Below, piece by piece: positions 1 through 10,437 of a stretch of DNA of 64,000 bases. Made by a program: the position numbers and the translations under genes. Every line of letters begins with the position of its first letter. Positions within the stretch are counted from its first letter, which is position 1. The notes under the pieces were generated by a model that was given only the letters and a program-made list of their open reading frames with translations, had not been told where the DNA came from and searched no databases. Source of the stretch: Strongylocentrotus purpuratus (Eukaryota > Echinodermata > Echinoidea > Camarodonta > Strongylocentrotidae); NCBI RefSeq assembly GCF_000002235.5, contig NW_022145615.1, positions 29,977,059 to 30,041,058 of the forward strand, written 5' to 3'.

Positions 1-447
1 ACAGAGGGCGTTTTGGTTTACGGTAAGCAAATAGACATCAGGCACGAAAACGAGAAAGGACAAACTCAAAAGGACATCACCTCAGCTACGAAGTGACCCT
101 CAAAGGACAACAGAGGGCGTTTTGGTTTACGGTAAGCAAATAGACATCAAGCACGAAAACGAGAAAGGACAAACTCAAAAGGACATCAGCTCAGCTACGA
201 AGTGACCCTCAAAGGACAACAGAGGGCGTTTTGGTTTACGGTAAGCAAATAGACATCAAGCACGAAAACGAGAAAGGACAAACTCAAAAGGACATCAGCT
301 CAGCTACGAAGTGACCCTCAAAGGACAACAGAGGGCGTTTTGGTTTACGGTAAGCAAATAGACATCAAGCACGAAAACGAGAAAGGACAAACTCAAAAGG
401 ACATCAGCTCAGCTACGAACTGACCCTCAAAGGACAACAGAGGGCGT
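1..447. repeat. 109-bp tandem satellite, four full units
   Basis: The motif CAGAGGGCGTTTTGG recurs at 2, 111, 220 and 329, with a partial unit at 438, so the period is exactly 109 bp. Units differ by only a few bases (for example aggcac against aagcac near 40), which suggests recent amplification or ongoing homogenisation. The array is cut by the window start, so its true length is unknown. No coding potential is seen. Confidence 0.95.
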
Positions 448-519
448 CCTCGAGGTTTTTTTCTTTTTAATCTAGGGCCTACTCCAATATAATACGCTGT
501 AGGTCAATACAACAAATAT

Positions 520-659
520 GGGCTTTCATCGAAAGGGTGCGGTGCGGTGCGGCGCTGTGTGGTGTGCTCAACGCACCCATTCGATAAAAGAGGGGGGCCT
601 TTTCTCGAAAGGGTGCGTTGAGAGCGGAGTACCATTTTAACACACCCTTTCGATGAAAG

Positions 660-695
<36 letters not shown>

Positions 696-720
696 CTTTT
701 CTCGAAAGGGTGCGTCGACT
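520..720. repeat. Inverted GAAAGGGTGCG repeats around a poly-G run
   Basis: The motif CGAAAGGGTGCG occurs several times in both orientations (around 529, 605, 641 reversed and 703). The arms flank an uninterrupted G run at about 661-695. This looks like ends of nested or tandem foldback elements. The G run may be of uncertain length because long homopolymers assemble badly. Confidence 0.6.
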
Positions 721-829
721 AGTCTTTCGCATCAGTCGTTTAAAATGAGGATCTCGGACAGAAGGTAATAGTTGCCAATTTAAGTATATCGAAAATGTAT
801 TAAGTGAAATGGAATGGTCTTGATTACAG

Positions 830-1535
830 AGTGGTCTCTTTGATGGGGGAGACAGAGAGAAGGAAAAAAGGGAAAGGGAAGATAAAAGGAAAGAAAGAAG
901 AGGAAGAAGAAGAAGAAAAGAGGGAAACGGGGGCGAAAGGCTCTTGCCTCCCCCCCCCCGCCAAAAAATAAATAAGAGAGAAAGAGAGAAGGGAAGGGAA
1001 AGGGAAAGAGAATAAAAAAGGAAAGGAAGAAGAATATGAAGAAAAGAGGGGCTCTTGCCTCCTCCCCCCGCCAAAAGATAAGTAAGAGAGAGAAGGGAAA
1101 GGGAAAGGGAAAGAGAAGATAAAAGGAAAGAAAGAAGAGGAAAAAGAAGGAAACGGAGGCGAAGGGCTCTTGCCTCCTAGCCCTTCTTCCCCTCCTCCCC
1201 CCCCCCCCCCGCCAAAAAAAATAAATAAGAGAGAGAGAGAAGGGAAAGGGAAAGAGAAGATAAAAGGAAAGAAAGAAGAGGAAGAAGAAGAAAAGAGGGT
1301 AACGGGGGCAAAGGGCTCTTGCCTCCTTTCTTTCCTATTCTCCCGCTTTTTTGTTTTTCTCTTTCTTTCTTTTCTTTCTTCTCTTTTCTTTCCTTTCTTT
1401 TCTTTTTTTCTTTTCTTTTTCTTTTTTTCTTTTCTTTCCCTTTTACTCTCTTTTTCCCCCTCCCCCTTTTCTCTTTTTCCCGACGGCAGCGCAATTTTAC
1501 CGACAATATCCTGACAGGTGGGGGGGGGGGGGGTG
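830..1535. repeat. Purine/pyrimidine-rich low-complexity tandem repeat
   Basis: Four or so imperfect units each contain the phrase GGGCTCTTGCCTCC, a poly-C stretch, GCCAAAA(A)ATAA and then a long GA-rich tract (aagagagaaggg, gaagaagaag). The strand asymmetry (almost pure purine, then almost pure pyrimidine at 1340-1480) opens spurious reading frames on both strands that translate to K/E/R-rich or F/S/L-rich peptides. None of these is a gene. Confidence 0.85.
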
Positions 1536-1608
1536 TCGAACCCCCACACCCCCTTTAGAGACGCCCCTGCCTTCGCCACTGTTGGCGACCACAAGGCTAT
1601 CAATACAA

Positions 1609-1652
1609 ACTAGACTTTAATTCGTCACTTAGACGAATTAGGTGATACGTAT
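1609..1652. repeat. Short hairpin repeat, copy 1 (pairs with 3581-3622)
   Basis: A ~42-bp sequence beginning ctagactttaattcgtc contains a 9-bp stem (TAATTCGTC / GACGAATTA) with a 5-base loop, followed by ggtgatacgt. An almost identical copy in the same orientation lies at 3581-3622, bracketing most of the dispersed repeat at 2040-3580. It could be the end signal of a transposable element. A Helitron-like terminus has such a hairpin, but the flanks do not prove it. Confidence 0.6.
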
Positions 1653-1929
1653 GATAATGGTTTACATAACGAATAATGCATTACACGATATATTATGTTA
1701 TAAAATGCTTCTCCCATTTATATGCTTCTCCCATTATGATCTATCAATATGTGAAGATTAAATTGTGTCTCCTTGATCATCATGGATCTAGGGAAGATAG
1801 ATTGAAACAATACATGACCTTTGCCCCTGTGCAGTAACCAGTTACACATTTGACTCTAATTTACATCATGAAGAACACCTTTTGACGATTTTATCTTATT
1901 CAAAGAAATGAAAATGTAATTGATAAATG

Positions 1930-1988
1930 ATTATCATCATTATGATAATGATGATCATGATGATAATGATCCTGATCATGATCATGAG
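1930..1988. repeat. ATGATnATGATC-type simple repeat
   Basis: A cluster of (gat)n/(atc)n words with self-complementary tgatcatgatcatga segments. This is simple-sequence DNA with no other features. Confidence 0.8.
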
Positions 1989-2039
1989 CGCAATCCTGAC
2001 ATCTTATTGCTAAAATAAGGGTTGATTTAGAAAGCATAT

Positions 2040-3580
2040 AGTCTCAGCTACAATATACTCAAAAATAACCAAAATCCAAGCAGAAATAACGGCGATATTG
2101 CTCGCAAAAGACAGGAATGTAGTATCCAGATTTGAGAAAAAGTCATCTCCAATAGGGATTACAGGCAAAAAGTAATGGATTAAGTGAAAATAGGGTTATT
2201 TATTACATTATTTGCGATTCTACGTGTTTAAATACTCAAAGGAGATGGTACAGTGAAAGGTCAAACAATAAAATGAAGACAAATATTATTGCAGACACTC
2301 GGACTCGAACCATGGATCTCGAGGATGGAAGTCAAGTGCGTTACCGATATACCAAAACATCTCCCATAGCGATTACACGTAAACGGGAAATGGAATTCAG
2401 AAATCCTACTTTGCAAGTGAAATATGAGCATGATCCCGGCATCTAATCGAAAAATAAAAGGCACACTTTTGATAGCTCATTGTCTCAGCTACAACATATC
2501 CAAAGCTCAGCGAAAACAAAGCTAAAACAACGGAGATTTTGCTCGCGAAAGACAGGAGTGTAGAATCCAGTTTTGAGAAAAAGTCATGTCCCTTAGAGAA
2601 TACACGCAAAATGCGAAAAATTGACATGCCTCCTTTAATCGCAAAAATACACCATGATACTTTTGTCAAAAATAAAAATTGTGAATACTACATTTGTAGA
2701 AAATTGTCTCAGCTAGAACATATCAAAATTCGAAAGAAAATTGATCTATATTTTTACAGAGATACAATCAATTTTCCAAAAATATGCTGACGTCATAATA
2801 TGCAAATTGAAATTTTGAGTTATGAGGCCATTATGATGACGTCATGAGTTAATTGAGGATAAAATGAGACATGAAATCATATTTCCGACTCATAATCTAT
2901 CCACATATGAAAAAATACTAGGAGTTTCTATCTATTCTAAAGAGTTACAATGAATTTTATATAGGCATGTTTTTGCCAATGTATTGTGGATAAAGATAAC
3001 GCAAATCCGCGCGTGCTGTCAACTTTGACGGACGCTCATTGCGTTAATAAAAGGTGAACAAATTATCAAAATGCTTGGAAAAATGTACCAAATATGATGA
3101 CAGAAAAAAATCGGCGATTCTATGTTGCAAAATGCCAGTACGCGCGAAAACGCGCGCGCATGCGCGTGTGCGTAATTTTTTATCAAATGCTCCATATGGC
3201 CTGAAACGTATGCAAACAAAATTGGGATGATTTGGAGCATTTTAAATTTTTGCGCGCGCGTAAACGCGCGGACGAACGCGCACGCGCACATTTGCGCACT
3301 TTTATTGACCGGACGGATATTTATCTTAATCGTGATAATTATGAATGAGAAATACTTTTCCGTTATGAAGATATGATCATAAGTTGATTTTCACAAAATG
3401 GCGCCTGGATGACGTCACGATGACTTTGAGTTTTTGAAAAGTCACGCAGTTCTAAGTTAGGCTAAGATCTATCATCATGGCAAGTTTCATGATAATGGCT
3501 TTAGCCATTCTTGAGATATCCTGCGAACAAAATTGAGGAAGAATAATAATAATTTCTTCTATACAGACACAAAATAAATA
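2040..3580 (-). repeat. Dispersed repeat family C, inverted copy
   Basis: This block is the reverse complement, with decay, of 10,437-12,840. Shared landmarks include the gacgtcatcataatggcc word (at 2828 reversed and 12,376), the GC-alternating core of acgcgcgcgcatgcgcg type (3140-3175; 10,482-10,512; 12,040-12,065), and the cgcgaaagacaggaatgtag word (2105, 2545; reversed at 12,650). Two partial internal repeats (2090-2190 and 2530-2620) suggest the element is itself built of sub-repeats. No long reading frame or terminal inverted repeat was identified, so its class is unknown. Confidence 0.75.
2279..2352 (-). other. tRNA-like sequence (pseudogene or SINE head)
   Basis: Read on the minus strand, this has an A-box-like stretch (tggtatatcggtaacgc), a B-box-like ggttcgagtcc, and weakly pairing acceptor ends (ggagatg / tgtctgc, with wobble pairs). 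The anticodon stem pairs poorly and the D arm cannot be folded convincingly. It sits inside a dispersed repeat, so it is more likely a retroposed tRNA pseudogene or SINE head than a working tRNA gene. Confidence 0.45.
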
Positions 3581-3622
3581 CTAGACTTTAATTCGTCACT
3601 TTGACGAATTAGGTGATACGTG
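3581..3622. repeat. Short hairpin repeat, copy 2
   Basis: A direct repeat of 1609-1652 with the same TAATTCGTC/GACGAATTA stem and ggtgatacgt tail. The loop differs by one base (acttt against actta). Together the two copies bracket about 2 kb. Confidence 0.6.
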
Positions 3623-4035
3623 CTATTTTGTTATCATAAAAGTGTGCCGATGATGATCTAATGACAATGATCATGAATACGATAAAGACCATGATTAAGA
3701 GCGGTATAGCGCCCCATTCAGGTATTCGATAGAGATTTGTAGAATCAGGATTTGAGAAAAAGTCGCCTAACACGCAAACTAAGAAAATTCTGACATGTCA
3801 CCTTTAATTGAAATTTTCACTATGATGATGTCATCGAAATGATTAATAATGTACGTCTATATTGTAGATAATTTATTAGCTACACCGTATCAAAATTGGG
3901 GAGAACATAGAATACAAATAAGCTAAATAGTGCTCAAAGATCAATGTCATGACGATTCATGATGTGAACGAAATTCACCTTCCATAGGCAAAACACGCAA
4001 ATTGAGAAAATTCTGACATGTGGCCTTTAATTAAA
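3623..4035. other. Gene-free AT-rich stretch, decayed family C pieces
   Basis: It contains short words also found in family C (gagaaaaagtcgcc, ttctgacatgtcacctttaattg near 3780 and again near 4005). Nothing coding is seen. It ends at the assembly gap. Confidence 0.5.
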
Positions 4036-4535
4036 NNNNNNNNNNNNNNNNNNNNNNNNNNNNNNNNNNNNNNNNNNNNNNNNNNNNNNNNNNNNNNNNN
4101 NNNNNNNNNNNNNNNNNNNNNNNNNNNNNNNNNNNNNNNNNNNNNNNNNNNNNNNNNNNNNNNNNNNNNNNNNNNNNNNNNNNNNNNNNNNNNNNNNNNN
4201 NNNNNNNNNNNNNNNNNNNNNNNNNNNNNNNNNNNNNNNNNNNNNNNNNNNNNNNNNNNNNNNNNNNNNNNNNNNNNNNNNNNNNNNNNNNNNNNNNNNN
4301 NNNNNNNNNNNNNNNNNNNNNNNNNNNNNNNNNNNNNNNNNNNNNNNNNNNNNNNNNNNNNNNNNNNNNNNNNNNNNNNNNNNNNNNNNNNNNNNNNNNN
4401 NNNNNNNNNNNNNNNNNNNNNNNNNNNNNNNNNNNNNNNNNNNNNNNNNNNNNNNNNNNNNNNNNNNNNNNNNNNNNNNNNNNNNNNNNNNNNNNNNNNN
4501 NNNNNNNNNNNNNNNNNNNNNNNNNNNNNNNNNNN
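4036..4535. other. Assembly gap, exactly 500 N
   Basis: The run of N is 500 bases, a size often used for gaps of unknown length. The sequence directly after it is a GAGTGTGTGTGCGT microsatellite, which is the likely reason the assembly broke here. Open frames running through the N tract are artefacts. Confidence 0.98.
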
Positions 4536-4612
4536 GAGAGAGTGTGTGTGCGTGTGTGAGAGAGAGAGTGTGTGTGCGTGTGAGAGAGAGAGTGTGTGTG
4601 GGCGTGTGAGGA
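4536..4612. repeat. Mixed (GA)n(GT)n microsatellite
   Basis: Alternating gagagagag and tgtgtgtgcgtgtg blocks repeat three times directly against the assembly gap. Its true length is unknown. Confidence 0.9.
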
Positions 4613-5575
4613 GGGAAATGATCTCCAAAAAAATGAACCATGTGGGGCATTGCAAATTTCAAGGCATAGATTAGAGTTTTTTTTTCGCTCAAGACGGCTA
4701 TCTTGACATTCTGAATTGCTAACACCGACAGCATCCGGGGGCACCGTCTTCTCCGGGCCCCTGGTAGGGCTTTCCCCTTTGACCTGACAGGGGCTCTAAG
4801 GCAAGCCCTGGACCCCATGTGTAAAGATAGGAGCAGTTCTCAAATCAACCCTTTGTTAAACCCTTTATAACATTTTACTTAGGAGTGTTGTGTTTCTATC
4901 TTTCAAGACATACAGGGATAGTTGAGTTCTGTTTTCAGACCTTCAAATGCCTTCAAAGTGCATGGTTATTGCTTTTATTCTTATCTATGACATTTCTAGT
5001 GTCCTTTTAGGACCTAAAATGCAAGGAAGGTAATTTTAGACCCCAAAATGTGGGAAATTTAGTCAATACGATCATACCAATTCAGCTCCACTTTCAAAAA
5101 ATACGGTGACCAAATGACAATACATGGGCCGGCTGGTTGTGCGTTATCTAAACCAACACAAAAAAGCCAACATCGGCATTAGCTGAAATACGACGTAAAA
5201 GGCACTATTTCGGTTTTTTTTCAACGTCTTTTTCAAGTTATCGAATATTTGTGGTGGTAGCCTACACAAGTATTAGAAATCGTTATATTTATGGATATTT
5301 CAGTCGTCTCTGAACCGATTTTGATCAAACAAAGATGATTTTGTATTTAAATTGTATATGTTCTTTCAAATTTGACACTCGGTTTTTCATTATCTCACAA
5401 AAAAACTATTTTGTGTAGCGCAGCTATGCAACAGAACTCAACTATATGAGTTTCTAAAACTTTAATTGACAAATAAAGTTGCCAACTATGCTCAGTAAGG
5501 TTTTACGAAACAGCCAATGGCCTATGTAGTACAATTAAGAATGCCAAAATGCATACTCCAAAACAAAGCTTGGTT
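4613..5575. other. Gene-free stretch, no features recognised
   Basis: No splice-supported coding sequence, RNA gene or clear repeat boundary was found. A locally GC-rich part (4730-4815) looks repeat-derived (ccgggggcaccg, ggcccctgg), but I could not find its partner. Confidence 0.4.
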
Positions 5576-5579
5576 TTAT

Positions 5580-5780
5580 TCAGGGCTGCCAACCCTCCCG
5601 CATTTGGAGGGATCGAGTCTCACGCCACCACGCTCATTCTCCCGCTGCCCCAAAAAGCTCGTAGCGGAGACTCCCGCACCCACGCCTTCGATCCTCCCGC
5701 TCTCCCGCCAACGATGTAGAAGGCTCCCGGTTTATGAAAAAACCTCCCGTCAAACCGTACCGTACCCCCCCCCCCCCAAA
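5580..5780. mobile_element. Probable hAT-type MITE remnant (CAGGGCTGCCAACC end)
   Basis: It begins with CAGGGCTGCCAACCCTCCCGC and is dense in CTCCCG words up to a poly-C/poly-A run at 5765-5790. CAG-GGCTG ends are common in hAT non-autonomous elements, but I could not match a second terminus or a target duplication, so this is a remnant call. Confidence 0.4.
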
Positions 5781-6059
5781 AAAAAAAGTGCTCTTAGTAA
5801 TATTCATTTTTGAAATAACTAATAAAAACAATGTTAAAGATAATTATATAAAGACAACAACATAGTAAGGAATCAATGACACATGTACGGTGTTAGTCGT
5901 AGAAGCACCCCCCATAGTGCCTACCATATGGGTGTCTTTTTATTCCTTCATTAAAAATCAAAAATATCATATCACAGGAGATCAAAAATGTATAGATTTC
6001 TAACCATGCATAGAGCTACTGCATGGAACACGGAACCAAGCAACCCTTCCCGCGATTAA

Positions 6060-6605
6060 AGATGGTGTAAAGGGGGAGGGAGAAAGAGGTAATGTGAAGA
6101 GAAGGTAATAGACCCCTTACATACCGTCCTCTTCGCATGTGATGCACCTTGTAAGCACCCCTAACCCCCCCCCCCCGCGAAGCTAGGATCTTATTTTAGG
6201 GGGGGGGGGGTAGTGAGCAAGCGCGCTCCCTAGGGGTAGGTGAAGGGCCTCCCGCGCGAAGGGCGAAAGCGTAGACGTTTCATTGAATTATTATAGGAAG
6301 TAGACGATTCGTTGTACCGTTCGCGACTCTTAACCCTAATTGTCTGAATACAGCTCGATCCCCCCCCCCCCCCTGTCGCGCGAAGCGCGGAAGCTTTGAC
6401 GTTTCCTTAAACTATTGGAGAAAGAAGACGATGCGTTGTACCGTTCTCGACTTAATCCTTGTCTGAATGAAGTCCCCCCCCCCCCTCCCGCGCAAAGCGA
6501 GGAAGCTTTGGCGTCTCATAAAAATATTAGAGAAAAAAGACGATTCGTTATCCCGTTCTTGACTCTTAATCCTTGTTTGAACTTAGTTTCCCCGAAAATT
6601 TTAAA
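6060..6605. repeat. ~120-bp degenerate tandem repeat (family E) with poly-C
   Basis: Three to four imperfect units share the words CGCGAAGCGCGGAAGC, gacgtttc-attaaa, gaagacgattcgttgtaccgttc and ctcgac-cttaatccttgtctgaa, and each ends in a C run. The same family appears once more at 19,500-19,740 in an intron of the methyltransferase gene. Confidence 0.75.
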
Positions 6606-6829
6606 CCTCTGATTTCTTTAGTTGATATTGTAGGAAAGTGAAACCTCGAGAAAATACAAGTATTATAGTTGTAGTCTCTCTTGAAGCCGTCACTGCGGAT
6701 GAAAAGTCACATTTCATTTAAAGGAAAAAAACAAACTTGTCGGCCGACCGACATTATACATGTCACCGACTTAAAACTTCTGCATTGATATAGTACACGA
6801 GGATCGAGCAAGAATACCGACACAGCAAG

Positions 6830-7623
6830 TCGTTTTTCTGACAGACATTCAAGGAGATTCATATGGATTGCCTTTTCTATTATTTTGGATAAGACGGGAG
6901 AATGGATATCGGTCTATAATTACATACTTGAAATTTATCTCCATATTTGAAGATGGGTTGTATCTTGCTATTTTCCATGCAGCAGGCACTACACCAGTTG
7001 TCAGTGACAGATTGTATACGTGACACTTAATCCTTCATTCCATGTAGCGCCTTAATTTACCGGAAAACCCTTAATTTCTTTGTTTATAAATTCGCTGTCA
7101 ATAACTGGCAAAATAAACAATTCTGTCGGTTCCGACAGATTATCTTCGGCTGTACTGCATTTTGTGGTTATCACTTCATCACTTGATGCTTCCGAAATTG
7201 TCGGGCAAACCTTTCACAGTTCTACTGACAAAATTTCTGAAAATGTTTGCTACTTCTCCTGAATTAGCTATTTCATTAATTTCCCGAGACTTGTAACGTT
7301 ATCTTTTCAGAAACGTTTGCATTTGTTAAACTCTTTAATGTTTTCCATAGGGCACCAGGATTACCCTTATTCTCTTGAAGAAGAGAGTCAACATAATCCT
7401 TCTTTTGTTGATTAACCATCATATTGACTAAATTTCTGTAATGTTTGTATCTGTTCCACATTAAATCACTTTTGGTTTGTAGAGCTTTCTCATGAAAGTG
7501 ATCACGAGTATAATTATGTATGGAATGGTGTCACCAGAAACCCATAGACAAGGATTCCTACGCATACGTTTAATTTAAGTGGTGCAAATTTATTTACAAC
7601 TTCCATTGTTAGGTTCAACCATT
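6830..7623 (-). pseudogene. LINE A: linker and start of reverse transcriptase, decayed
   Basis: On the minus strand, 7276-7461 encodes WNRYKHYRNLVN and KGNPGALWKTLKSL, typical of the stretch between endonuclease and reverse transcriptase in CR1/L2/jockey-type LINEs. Further along, 6845-6920 reversed reads YRPISILP followed in another frame by the IIEKAIHMNLLE type of RT domain start. Upstream, around 7570-7620, EVVNKFAPLKL is also typical. Frameshifts and stops throughout show a dead copy. After removing the hAT-like insert at 7632-8355 the frame joins the endonuclease part at 8364 onwards, so they are one old insertion. Confidence 0.75.
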
Positions 7624-7631
7624 TCTCCCAC

Positions 7632-8355
7632 CAGGCGCGCCGGAAGCAGTTTGGGGGGCAAACATTCCCGGGGCTCACCTTCCAGGGGCAGTGCTGGCGT
7701 AATGAGCAAAGGCCATTAAGGTCATTGATGTGCCCAGGGGGCAGAGCCCCCGGATGCTCAGAGGTTTTTAGATATTTAACTACGATCAAATGAGCATATT
7801 GATACCTTATTATTTTGTGACATTATAGCAGGTCACTTATTGTTTCTCTCTCTCTTTCTTTCTTTTTCTCTGTAACATACTTTTTCAAAAAGTGAGGGAG
7901 GCCCTGACATGAAGGCGTCTAAATAAGCATATTTATCGCCCGACTGTAAATTTGGGAATTTCTAATTTTCCAACAAACGCATACAAAAATATGCCCCCCC
8001 CCCTCATCAGTACGCCAGCGTTCAGAGGCTCATGTCTTCTCACCCCTATTACAAAAAACACACACGCTTTTCCATTCTCTCACAATATTTCCACGATATA
8101 TATCGCTATGATAAAAACCTCTATTGATAAATATAGGTGGCATATGCGGATCAATGTTTAGGAAATATTTAATTCCTGTTAACTTTCCTTTTCTTTGAAT
8201 GGAATTTTATATGTGATTTAATTCAGGTTTTTATTATTGTTATTGTTATGTCCTTTCTCCTTAATACTGCTTCTTTCTTCTTCTTCTTTTTTTTTTATTG
8301 GGGGGGGGGGGGGCAAAACTGCCCCCCCCCCCCACCCCCACTTCCGGCGCCTATG
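7632..8355. mobile_element. hAT-type non-autonomous element with 8-bp target duplication
   Basis: The ends are CAGGCGCGCCGGAAG and CTTCCGGCGCCTATG, imperfect inverted repeats. The flanks show TCTCCCAC at 7624-7631 and again at 8356-8363, an 8-bp target-site duplication as expected for hAT elements. Removing it fuses the two halves of LINE A. No transposase is encoded. The interior holds poly-G/poly-C runs and (tctttct)n. Its right half (7902-8355) is repeated at 13,424-13,904. Confidence 0.7.
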
Positions 8356-8363
8356 TCTCCCAC

Positions 8364-8954
8364 GCTTCATTGACATCTGTAATTTGAAATCGTTGAAAGG
8401 CCTTTGTGTCAGTGCATGAAACTACAAATCCTTAATAATCAAATTTTGGGAAATCACGCCATATATGCAGCTTATGTTTTTCAAGGGTTTGTGGCAACTG
8501 TCACCATAAAATGTAAAAGTAAAGAAATGTTCGCTGAAGAAAATTTGATATACACCAGCGACAATGTGTTTGTCTACGTTGGCAGAATATATATGATCAA
8601 TTATCGATTTCGATGACATAGTAACTCGGGTAGGAACAGTAATTAATTGTGTGCATAAGAAACCAGTCATCAAAGATGAAAAATCATTTGCATTTGAATT
8701 TAGACTATCCTGACATAAATCACATTTAGAGTCTCCCAGTAGAATCATTTCTACATTGTCGCTAATCGCCCTTTTCATCATACAAGAAATTTTATCGAAA
8801 TACTCGACAGAAACGTTTGGTGGTCTATTATAATACTAGGCATGAGTAAAAGCTCACCTCCCTGGTAATACACAAATCAGAAGAGTTTCGTTACGAGCTA
8901 CTGTAACTTTACAATATTGCTTCGAGATCAAAGTCCAGCCGTGTTGTCTCTTCA
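8364..8954 (-). pseudogene. LINE A: endonuclease domain fragment, copy 1
   Basis: The minus-strand frame 8422-8790 includes ILLGDSKCDL (the GDxN-like core of an AP-type LINE endonuclease, here with S-K in place of the usual F/M-N), LITVPTRVT and SIIDHIY, all landmarks of the endonuclease C-terminal half. The domain continues to the right beyond the 1078-bp insertion at 8955-10,032. A nearly identical copy lies at 13,913-14,470. Confidence 0.75.
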
Positions 8955-10032
8955 GGGGTCCAGACAACTTGCCACAAACACAACCCGCCCCAAGACAACC
9001 CGCCACAATACCCTGGACATCTCGCCACAATACCCTGGACAACTCGCCACATGCGAGTTGTCCAGGGTGGGGTGCCTTTTCGGACAACTCGCCACACTTT
9101 TTTTCCCCTCATGATTTCTAGATCTAAAATCCCTCATCTTCAGGATCTTAGATAAAATTGTCATTTTATGTATTCATTATTCTTTTATAAACACAGTCAT
9201 GACAGGAAACATGGAAATTGTGAGTATTTTGAGAGCTGTTCTAAAGAATAAAGATGATTTTCCTTGCGCTTGCAACAACACCCGCAACAAGAATCTATTT
9301 TGGACTGTGCGAAACTAACCTAGAAAATCTAGAAATAAACCACATTTCAATTTTATTTCGCGGGTCAACTGCCCCCTCCCCCATCAGGACGCCAGTGCTT
9401 CCAGTACCCTTCCATGAATTCCTACCATTAAAAATTATCAGAAGGGAAAAAGGACATGTACAAAGGATAAAAGGGGCACTTTAGGGGAACCTGAAAAAGT
9501 GGGGGCACAGTGTCCCCCCCCCCCAATGAAGAATGCCGCCTCTGACGAAACTAACCCAGAAAATCTAGAAATAAATCACATTTCAATTTTATTTCGCGGG
9601 TCAAATACCCCCCCCCCCCCCATCAGTACACCAGTGCTTCCAGTATCCTACCATTAAACAATTTCTGAGACAGAAAAATGCAGCTGCTATAGACCTCTAG
9701 ATCTAAATACCAAGTTATCCCAATGATCTGGCGATCGTACGCCTTCGGTTTGTCAAAAATATATTATTGTTGCAAGGGAAATCAGCTTTATTCTTTATTC
9801 CTTGTAATGACTGTGTTTATAAAAGCACGAAAATCATGAAAAATGACAATTTCATTTAAGATGAGGGATTTTAGATCTAGAAATCATGAGGGGAAAAAAG
9901 TGTGGCGAGTTGTCCGAAAAGGCACCCCACCCTGGACAACTCGCCTGACCAGGGTATTGTGGCGAGATGTCCAGGGTATTGTGGCGGGTTGTCTTGGGGC
10001 GGGTTGTCTTTGTGGCGAGTTGTCTGGAATTC
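8955..10032. mobile_element. Long-TIR DNA transposon, 9-bp target duplication (Mutator-like?)
   Basis: Inverted repeats of roughly 220-250 bp form both ends (about 8959-9205 and 9807-10,028). They contain tandem copies of the phrase GTGGCGAGTTGTCC / GGACAACTCGCCAC. The flanks carry GTCTCTTCA at 8946-8954 and 10,033-10,041, a 9-bp duplication. The undisrupted target is visible at 14,463-14,475. Long TIRs with 9-bp duplications fit Mutator-like elements. No transposase frame is present, so it is non-autonomous. Internally, 9305-9420 is duplicated at 9547-9655. Confidence 0.7.
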
Positions 10033-10437
10033 GTCTCTTCATACATAAAGGGCTTCACTTCCTCTTCTGGCCAGCGTTTCTCGAAACCGTCATAACTACA
10101 AGTTCACCGACATCCCGTCGAAACGCGTGTATTAAGTTTAACACGCGTTTCAATGGGATGTCGGTGAACTTGTACGGTTTCGAGAAACGCTGCCCTGGTC
10201 TTATCAAAGTGAGTTTTTGTTATAGCTATAGTATCGAATGGATTATATTTCAGAGTATATTTTAGATCATCTATCTTAATTGGCTGGTAACGAACTGATA
10301 TTGATTGAAATGGCAATTTGTTTGACCTTTCCCACCAAATGATTTTCCAGACATACTATGCATCATTTTCCTACTATACTACTACTAGGCCAGGGACGTG
10401 TTATAACGTGACGTGGTCGATCGTCGATAGCAGTAGT
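10033..10437 (-). pseudogene. LINE A: endonuclease N-terminal part, copy 1
   Basis: The minus strand at 10,197-10,310 reads SVRYQPIKIDDLKYTLKY then NPFDTIAITKTHFDK, the start of an AP-type endonuclease domain (family form: DVIAITETWLD). It matches 17,590-17,705. The interval 10,072-10,192 is a separate hairpin insertion. The family C repeat begins at about 10,437. Confidence 0.65.
10072..10192. mobile_element. 121-bp palindromic MITE
   Basis: The arms CAGCGTTTCTCGAAACCGT and ACGGTTTCGAGAAACGCTG, extended by acaagttcaccgacatccc and its complement, pair almost along the whole element around a short AT-rich centre. The equivalent place in copy 2 (about 17,530-17,590) lacks it. I could not define a target duplication. 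Confidence 0.7.

Noticed and set aside
637-1620. Overlapping long frames on both strands rich in K/E/R or F/S/L
   Set aside because: They come from a purine/pyrimidine-skewed low-complexity tract with poly-C runs. There is no splice or start context and no domain.
3975-4818. Frames of over 200 codons across the gap
   Set aside because: They run through 500 N and a GT/GA microsatellite; the open frame is an artefact.
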